Assembly: GCA_004555765.1 (NCBI GenBank)
Contig: SFHG01000001.1
Span: forward strand, 35,664 to 99,663
Source: Bacteroidales bacterium
GTDB lineage: Bacteria > Bacteroidota > Bacteroidia > Bacteroidales > Porphyromonadaceae
Direction: 5' to 3'
DNA: 64,000 nucleotides
In this document: one piece after another, positions 59,670 through 64,000 of the stretch
Layout: each line of letters begins with the position of its first letter
How positions within the stretch are numbered: the first letter of the stretch is position 1
Program-made: the position numbers and the translations under genes
The notes under the pieces: generated by a model
Told to the model about the DNA's origin: nothing
What the model saw: only the letters and a program-made list of their open reading frames with translations
The model's database searches: none

Positions 59670-60407
59670 ATGACCCGACAAGAGCTCAAAACACTGCTCG
59701 CCAATCCCTCCGGACTTGACACCGGCCGGCTCTCGGACCTCATCGCACTCTCGGAGGAGTACCCGTACTGCGGCGCCTTTCACCGCCTCATACTCATCGC
59801 ACTCTACCGGAATGGAGACCTACGCTACGCCTCCGAGCTCCACAAGCGCATCTTCAGTGTCCCCGACCCCGAAGAGCTCTTCCTCACCCTGAGCGGTCAC
59901 GGAGCAGACGATACGGCGCGGGACGACGCGAAAGCGCGCACGGAGCGGGCAGAGGAGAGCGGAGGAGATGCCTTCTCCATCATCGAGAACTTCCTCGAAG
60001 ACCATCCCGAAGACACCTCCGAAATAGAAAGCCTCTTGGGGGGAGAAGAGAGACCGGAAGAGGTCGAAGCGTCCACCGAAACCCCTCCCGCCCCGCAGGA
60101 GAGTACAAGCGAAATCATCTCCGACTTCCTCTCCAAAGGACCCGAAGCCGAAGTCATCCCTCCGCTCGAAGAGCGCCGCGAAACGGAGGGTGCCGTAGGA
60201 GAAAAAGAGAGCCCGGGCGAAGACGACTACCTCACCGAGACGCTTGCCCGCATCTATATCCGACAGGAAAAATACGACAGAGCGTTACGTATTTTTAGGA
60301 CGCTTAATTTGAAATATCCAAAAAAAAGTGGTTACTTTGCCGAGCAAATAGCCTACCTTGAGCGCGCACTCCGTGCTCTCGGAGGGGCAAATGGTCGCAG
60401 TAGCTGA
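59670..60407 (+). CDS. Acidic TPR-containing protein of the lptE-secG locus
   Basis: This 245-residue soluble protein has an N-terminal helical region with SEEYPYCGAFHRLILIALY and RYASELHKRIF, a strongly acidic low-complexity middle (about 85-195), and a C-terminal TPR unit (ETLARIYIRQEKYDRALRIFRTLNLKYPKKSGYFAEQI). The same gene type lies between lptE and secG in many Bacteroidales; its role is not known. A late interaction domain suggests a scaffold (inference). Confidence 0.85.
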   Translation: MTRQELKTLLANPSGLDTGRLSDLIALSEEYPYCGAFHRLILIALYRNGDLRYASELHKRIFSVPDPEELFLTLSGHGADDTARDDAKARTERAEESGGDAFSIIENFLEDHPEDTSEIESLLGGEERPEEVEASTETPPAPQESTSEIISDFLSKGPEAEVIPPLEERRETEGAVGEKESPGEDDYLTETLARIYIRQEKYDRALRIFRTLNLKYPKKSGYFAEQIAYLERALRALGGANGRSS

Positions 60408-60448
60408 ATGCAGAGACCTCTGTATGAGGCGAGTAATAAAGTATAGAT

Positions 60449-60847
60449 ATGTATATCTTCCTATCCATCCTTATCGTAATCATTGCACTGCTCCTCATCG
60501 GCGCAGTCACCATCCAAGAGTCCAAGGGCGGCGGATTGGCTGCAGGCTTCTCCTCCTCCAACTCCATTATGGGCGTACAGCGCACCACGAACGCCATCGA
60601 GAAGATCACCTGGTGGCTTGCCGGCATTATGGCCGTACTCTGCGTCCTCACTGCACACTTCGCCCCCAAGTCCTCCGCCTCTTCCGAGCAGGCTCCCGCC
60701 TCCGTCATCGGCGACTACGTGGATCAGGCGACCATACCCGCACCTGCCGAGGCAAAGCCGTTTGCCGAAGCGCCCGTCACGCCCGCTCCCGCAGAAACTC
60801 CGGCTGAAACGCCTGCCGAAGCGCCCGCAGAAACCCCTGCGGAGTGA
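60449..60847 (+). CDS. secG: Preprotein translocase subunit SecG
   Basis: SecG is the third core subunit of the SecYEG channel. The 132-residue protein has two membrane helices (about 3-21 and 52-71) with the conserved segment TIQESKGGGLAAGFSSSNSIMGVQRTTNAIEK between them. The C-terminal 35 residues form a Pro-Ala-Glu-rich repeat (several PAE units), a longer tail than E. coli SecG has. It ends the operon; palindrome cluster 21 follows. Confidence 0.94.
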   Translation: MYIFLSILIVIIALLLIGAVTIQESKGGGLAAGFSSSNSIMGVQRTTNAIEKITWWLAGIMAVLCVLTAHFAPKSSASSEQAPASVIGDYVDQATIPAPAEAKPFAEAPVTPAPAETPAETPAEAPAETPAE

Positions 60848-60903
60848 TCGACGGTATAGACTCTAAGGGGCGAACAAACGTACCATAGAGAGACCGTCTC
60901 GTC

Positions 60904-60987
60904 CCGGTACGTCCGAAAAAATTTCCCGGGTCTGTATCTCGAGACAAAACAGGTCTGACCAAAAAGAAAATTTCGGTCTGACCAAAA
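60904..60987. repeat. Extragenic palindrome cluster 21
   Basis: CCGGTACGTCCG, GGGTCTGTATCTCGAGAC, AGGTCTGACC and CGGTCTGACC elements lie between secG and rpmB. GGTCTGACC occurs twice in direct orientation, each with an A/T-rich neighbourhood. This accounts for the first part of the 301-bp gap; the operator, promoter and leader hairpin fill the rest. Confidence 0.7.
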
Positions 60988-61011
60988 TCGAAGGGGGACA
61001 AAGAAGGATGA

Positions 61012-61044
61012 TTTGGGAGGTACCAAAACTTTTTGGTACCTTTG
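61012..61044 (+). promoter_or_regulatory. rpmB promoter overlapping a 22-bp palindromic operator
   Basis: TTTG (61012-61015) and TACCTTTG (61037-61044) are 21 nt apart, close to consensus. Between and across them lies the palindrome GGTACCAAAA-CT-TTTTGGTACC (61019-61040), perfect over 10-bp arms, whose right end overlaps the -7 box. It has the geometry of a repressor site. It also resembles the GGTACC-containing elements of cluster 8. Confidence 0.65.
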
Positions 61045-61066
61045 CACACCCGAGGGGGTGGAAAAT

Positions 61067-61099
61067 ATCCTGTCCGCAGGAAAAGCCGGCGGACGGGAT
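61067..61099 (+). promoter_or_regulatory. Leader hairpin of the rpmB-rpmG mRNA
   Basis: ATCCTGTCCGC and GCGGACGGGAT form 11 pairs (one G-U) with an 11-nt loop in the predicted 5' leader, 50 nt before the rpmB start. It may mediate autoregulation or attenuation; no known leader motif was recognised. Confidence 0.55.
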
Positions 61100-61148
61100 G
61101 TTTACCGCGACAATAATAACAAGCACCATAAAGAACTGATAGAAGACG

Positions 61149-61406
61149 ATGGCACAAGTTTGTCAAATCACCGGAAAAAGGGCAATGGTGGGCAACAACG
61201 TTTCCCACTCCAGGAGACACACCAAACGTGTGTTCAATCCCAATCTCTTTACGCGCAAATTTTACTGGCCGGAGCAAGACGTGTGGGTACGCATCCGCAT
61301 CTCCAACGCCGGACTGAGACTGATCAATAAAATCGGGCTCAACGCAGCTCTGATGCGCGCCGAAGCAGGCGGCACACTCAAGAAGTTCGAGATTCTCGAG
61401 AAGTAA
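61149..61406 (+). CDS. rpmB: 50S ribosomal protein L28
   Basis: This 85-residue ribosomal protein starts [21 protein letters not shown] and has the conserved [19 protein letters not shown]. It is full length for the family. It heads rpmB-rpmG-DUF4295, an order typical of Bacteroidota, with its own promoter, operator-like palindrome and leader hairpin. A single Cys (CQITG) remains of the zinc ribbon found in some L28 proteins. Confidence 0.97.
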   Translation: MAQVCQITGKRAMVGNNVSHSRRHTKRVFNPNLFTRKFYWPEQDVWVRIRISNAGLRLINKIGLNAALMRAEAGGTLKKFEILEK

Positions 61407-61492
61407 CTTGACACGCCACCCCGGGGTTGTGCAGAAGCCGCCTTTGGGGGAAGTTTTTCACAAGATTCATTTAAGAGTAGAGACAAAAGATT

Positions 61493-61681
61493 ATGTCCAA
61501 GAAGAGCAAAGGCGATAGAGTACAAGTCATCCTCGAATGCACCGAGATGAAGGAAAGCGGACTGCCCGGTACCTCTCGCTACATCACCACGAAGAATAAA
61601 AAGAACACCACCGAACGCCTTGAGCTGAAGAAGTACAATCCCATCCTCAAGCGCATGACCGTGCACAAGGAAATCAAGTAA
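61493..61681 (+). CDS. rpmG: 50S ribosomal protein L33
   Basis: This 62-residue ribosomal protein has [31 protein letters not shown] and [21 protein letters not shown]. It has no CxxC pairs, so it is the zinc-free type. It lies 86 bp after rpmB and 27 bp before the DUF4295 gene. Confidence 0.97.
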   Translation: MSKKSKGDRVQVILECTEMKESGLPGTSRYITTKNKKNTTERLELKKYNPILKRMTVHKEIK

Positions 61682-61708
61682 TCATAGACTTAGAGAAAGG
61701 ATAAAGCT

Positions 61709-61861
61709 ATGGCAAAAAAGGTAGTCGCTACGCTGCAAAAAGGAGAAGGACGTACGTTCTCTAAAGTGATCAAGATGGTCAAGTCCCCCAAGACCGGTGC
61801 CTACACCTTTGAAGAACAGATGGTTCCAAACGACAAAGTAAAGGATTACTTCAAGAAGTAA
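61709..61861 (+). CDS. DUF4295 small basic protein
   Basis: The 50-residue product is MAKKVVATLQKGEGRTFSKV followed by IKMVKSPKTGAYTFEEQMVP and NDKVKDYFKK. It is basic, has no membrane segment, and matches the DUF4295 family that follows rpmG in Bacteroidota genomes. Its position suggests a ribosome-associated role, which is inference. It is short but has a proper ATG, a stop and the expected location, so the call is firm. Confidence 0.93.
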   Translation: MAKKVVATLQKGEGRTFSKVIKMVKSPKTGAYTFEEQMVPNDKVKDYFKK

Positions 61862-61892
61862 TCCGGTTCATAAAGACTCAAAACCGACGCCC

Positions 61893-61922
61893 CGTGTGTC
61901 TCCCTTTTCGCGGAGACACAGA
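61893..61922. repeat. Extragenic palindrome (cluster 22)
   Basis: TGTGTCTCC and GGAGACACA enclose the 8-nt loop CTTTTCGC. It lies 34 bp after the DUF4295 stop and can serve as a terminator for the ribosomal-protein transcript. Confidence 0.75.
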
Positions 61923-61973
61923 CGAAAAGGCACCCTCCTGAGGGACACTCTTTCTCGTGGCGCCGAAAGTCGG

Positions 61974-61981
61974 TATATTTG
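61974..61981 (+). promoter_or_regulatory. Putative queF -7 box (TATATTTG)
   Basis: TATATTTG matches TAnnTTTG. Its last base is the first of the leader hairpin, so a transcript would begin within the hairpin's left arm or just before it. It makes the ATG at 61994 unlikely as the true start. Confidence 0.5.
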
Positions 61982-62012
61982 TCCGAGTAAGGTATGACTG
62001 CCTTACCCGGAC
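61981..62012 (+). promoter_or_regulatory. Hairpin at the start of the queF leader
   Basis: GTCCG-A-GTAAGG and CCTTAC-C-CGGAC form an 11-bp stem with one internal A-C mismatch and the 8-nt loop TATGACTG. It lies directly downstream of the promoter box and overlaps the alternative ATG at 61994. It does not fit the preQ1-I riboswitch consensus I know. Confidence 0.6.
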
Positions 62013-62041
62013 AATACGTATATATTTCCCATAAGCTCAGT

Positions 62042-62512
62042 ATGCAAGAAAAGATAGACCGCAAAAAAGATCACCTCACCCTCCTCGCCCCCAAACCGAG
62101 AGCGTTTTCCCAAGACTACGACCCAAGCGTCCTTGAAGCCTTCGAGAATAAGCACCGGGACGTGGACTACTGGGTGAAGTTTCTGTGTCCGGAGTTCACC
62201 AGCCTCTGCCCCATCACCGGTCAACCCGACTTTGCGGAAATCCAAATCTCCTATATCCCTGACGTCAAGATGGTGGAGAGTAAGAGCCTGAAGATATACC
62301 TCTTCAGCTTCCGCAACCACGGGGCATTCCACGAGGACTGCGTCAATATCATTATGAAAGATCTCATCGAACTGATGGATCCCAAGTACATCGAAGTACG
62401 CGGTCTTTTCACCCCGAGGGGCGGCATAGCCATCCACCCCTACACGAACTACGGTAGCCCCGGCACCAAGTACGAAACCCTCGCCCTTGACCGCCTTTCC
62501 CGCCAAGCCTGA
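62042..62512 (+). CDS. queF: NADPH-dependent preQ0 reductase QueF
   Basis: QueF reduces 7-cyano- to 7-aminomethyl-7-deazaguanine, a precursor of queuosine in tRNA. The 156-residue protein is of the short unimodular type. The catalytic Cys is in [15 protein letters not shown] (Cys56), and the substrate region includes [24 protein letters not shown]. The ATG at 62042 is used; the one at 61994 would lie inside the leader hairpin. It is 11 bp before a glycosyltransferase gene. Confidence 0.93.
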   Translation: MQEKIDRKKDHLTLLAPKPRAFSQDYDPSVLEAFENKHRDVDYWVKFLCPEFTSLCPITGQPDFAEIQISYIPDVKMVESKSLKIYLFSFRNHGAFHEDCVNIIMKDLIELMDPKYIEVRGLFTPRGGIAIHPYTNYGSPGTKYETLALDRLSRQA

Positions 62513-62523
62513 CTCCACCTCTT

Positions 62524-63342
62524 ATGAAGACCACGCTCCTCATAGCCACCTACAATTGGCCTGAAGCCCTAAAACTCGTGCTCGAGTCCATTTTCAGACA
62601 AACCGTATTGCCGGACGAGATCGTCATTGCTGACGACGGCTCCGGACCCGAGACTAAAGCACTTATTGACGCAATGAGAAACCGGAGTCCGATACCGATC
62701 ACTCACGTCTGGCACGAAGACGATGGCTTCCGCCTCACAGTTATTAGGAACAAAGCCGTAGCCGCATCAAAGGGAGACTATATCCTACAGATAGACGGAG
62801 ATTGTATACTCCCTACCCACTACGTGGAGGATCACATCAATATGGCTAAACCCGGGTACTACGCCGGAGGGAAACGGATTAGAATTAAAGAAGAGTGGAC
62901 TAAGAAAACTTTTGAGAGAGGGAAACTTTACCTACCTTATTTTGGCTCGCTTTTTCAGCCCAAAGGCATCAAAAAATTTGCGCGACTACATAGGATACCT
63001 TTCCTTATGAAGCCTTACTCTTGGCTTAGGAGTCGCAGCAAAAGACCTCATCGGGGTATAATCGGGTGCAGTATGGACTTTTGGAAAGAGGACTTTATCA
63101 AAGTAAACGGTTATGATGAGACGTTCATCGGATGGGGTCATGAGGATGCAGAGCTATTGGCACGACTGTACTCGAGTGGTCTGAAAAAGTGTGTCATCCA
63201 CCTGGGAGGCTTCGTATATCACCTTGAGCACAAATCAAGAGCTTTGGACAGCGAGCAGTTTAGGAAACTGGAGCGACACCTCCAAGAGAGCATCGAGAAG
63301 AAACGTGTTTGGGCAGAAAACGGAGTCGACAAATACCTCTAA
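62524..63342 (+). CDS. Family 2 glycosyltransferase
   Basis: This 272-residue GT-A enzyme transfers a sugar from a nucleotide-sugar to a surface-polysaccharide or lipid-linked acceptor. It starts MKTTLLIATYNWPEALKLVL, with DDGSG (about 38-42), the metal-binding DGD in LQIDGDCILP, and the acidic GWGHEDAELLARL near residue 197. No membrane helix is seen, so it is cytoplasmic or peripheral. A close paralogue follows after 10 bp. Base use is somewhat more AT-rich than in the housekeeping genes. Confidence 0.92.
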   Translation: MKTTLLIATYNWPEALKLVLESIFRQTVLPDEIVIADDGSGPETKALIDAMRNRSPIPITHVWHEDDGFRLTVIRNKAVAASKGDYILQIDGDCILPTHYVEDHINMAKPGYYAGGKRIRIKEEWTKKTFERGKLYLPYFGSLFQPKGIKKFARLHRIPFLMKPYSWLRSRSKRPHRGIIGCSMDFWKEDFIKVNGYDETFIGWGHEDAELLARLYSSGLKKCVIHLGGFVYHLEHKSRALDSEQFRKLERHLQESIEKKRVWAENGVDKYL

Positions 63343-63352
63343 GTACCATAGA

Positions 63353-64000
63353 ATGAAGACCACACTCCTTATCTCCACCTATAACCGACCGGATGCGCTC
63401 AAGCTCGTATTAGAGTCTGCCTTTTCCCAGTCTGTGCTTCCGACCGAGATTGTCATCTGTGACGATGGAAGTGGCAAAGAGACACGAACTCTCATAGAGG
63501 GTATGTCCAAGAAAAGCCCTGTCCCTATTAAGCACGTATGGCACGAAGACAGGGGGTTTCGCCTCGCTATGATTCGGAATAAGGGCGTAGCGGCCTCCGA
63601 AGGTGAATATATCCTCCAGATTGACGGAGACTGCATCCTCTCTCCGCACTACGTAGAGGATCACATCGAGTTGGCTCGATCGGGATATTTTGCCGGAGGA
63701 AGACGAGTGATGCTGAATGAGGCTATGACAGAGAGCACATTAAGGAAAGGACGTCTCTCAATATCTTTTTTCGGCCTCGCCTTACAAAAGAAAGGTCTCA
63801 GATACCTAAAGAATATGATTCGCATCTCGTGGCTGAGAAAAGTCTATTCTCACATCGTCACCGAAAGGAGAGCCAGAAACAAGCAAGCCTCGGTGGATGG
63901 AGCCAGTTTTTCTTTTTGGAAGGAAGACTTCATTGCAGTCAATGGCTACGACGAAAGTATGGAGGGCTGGGGCTGGGAAGACTCCGACATCAACCTCAGG
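63353..64000 (+). CDS. Family 2 glycosyltransferase, C-terminus beyond the window
   Basis: The open frame runs 216 codons from ATG 63353 to the right edge. The first 115 residues are clearly related to the preceding gene (KTTLLISTYNRPDALKLVL, DDGSG, IDGDCILSPHYVEDHI), and the end shows GWGWEDSDINL, the acidic catalytic region. The middle (about 120-180) differs, so acceptor specificity is probably different. It is a tandem duplicate of the gene at 62524 and probably the start of a polysaccharide locus. Confidence 0.9.
   Translation, partial: MKTTLLISTYNRPDALKLVLESAFSQSVLPTEIVICDDGSGKETRTLIEGMSKKSPVPIKHVWHEDRGFRLAMIRNKGVAASEGEYILQIDGDCILSPHYVEDHIELARSGYFAGGRRVMLNEAMTESTLRKGRLSISFFGLALQKKGLRYLKNMIRISWLRKVYSHIVTERRARNKQASVDGASFSFWKEDFIAVNGYDESMEGWGWEDSDINLR

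Noticed and set aside
61981..62041. preQ1-I riboswitch before queF
   Set aside because: The leader lacks the short conserved preQ1-I consensus with its A-rich 3' tail; only a mismatched hairpin is visible.

Overview
The window is a dense stretch of chromosome from a member of the Bacteroidota. It is most likely a Bacteroidales species close to Porphyromonas with an unusually GC-rich genome (about 55-58% by eye). The evidence is the promoter motif TAnnTTTG (two copies with TTTG exactly 19 bp upstream), the small families DUF3098 and DUF4295, the gene orders ftsX-DUF3098-uppP-truB-queA-folK, lptE-TPR-secG and rpmB-rpmG-DUF4295, a DUF5686 outer-membrane protein, a BlaI/M56-TonB pair, a dipeptidyl peptidase IV and an acetyl-CoA hydrolase/transferase-family enzyme. 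The genus is inferred; there is no rRNA gene here.

Layout. 1-8.1 kb, minus strand: a partial unknown gene, the operon fabI-tsaE-small membrane protein, a CoA-transferase, lpdA, efp, and prfB with a textbook +1 programmed frameshift. 8.3-11.2 kb: a DMT transporter, then an AT-richer MACPF lipoprotein gene enclosed by two 90-bp direct repeats. 11.2-31.8 kb, minus strand: clpB with a striking 21-bp-period operator-like array upstream, two OmpA-type/outer-membrane proteins, OPT transporter-polyprenyl synthase, ugd-pncB, a sulfatase, rmlA-rmlB, and an operon transglutaminase-HsdR_N-kelch. 32.2-50.4 kb, plus strand: blaI-M56, a convergent tRNA-Leu, the ftsX-to-ruvX operon, def-TPR-cmk-ispH-dpp, lepA, dnaB and mscL. 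50.4-57.6 kb: a degenerate exonuclease and proS (minus), PASTA-rluD (plus) and DUF5686 (minus). 57.8-64 kb, plus: sigma-54-type activator-lptE-TPR-secG, rpmB-rpmG-DUF4295, queF and two tandem family-2 glycosyltransferases, the second cut by the window edge.

Most genes are housekeeping: translation (efp, prfB, lepA, proS, def, L28, L33, tRNA-Leu), RNA modification (tsaE, truB, rluD, queA, queF), envelope and isoprenoid supply (uppP, ispH, polyprenyl synthase, lptE, OmpA proteins), and nucleotide-sugar metabolism (ugd, rmlA, rmlB).

The most unusual feature is a family of short extragenic palindromes. Their half-site resembles GGTCTGTATCTC, and in the complete copies it usually encloses an 8-nt loop. 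About 22 clusters lie in nearly every longer intergenic gap. Two independent pairs of copies carry loops that are exact reverse complements of each other. One of these pairs forms the 90-bp repeats around the MACPF gene, which suggests that the palindromes are recombinationally active and may be sites of cassette acquisition.
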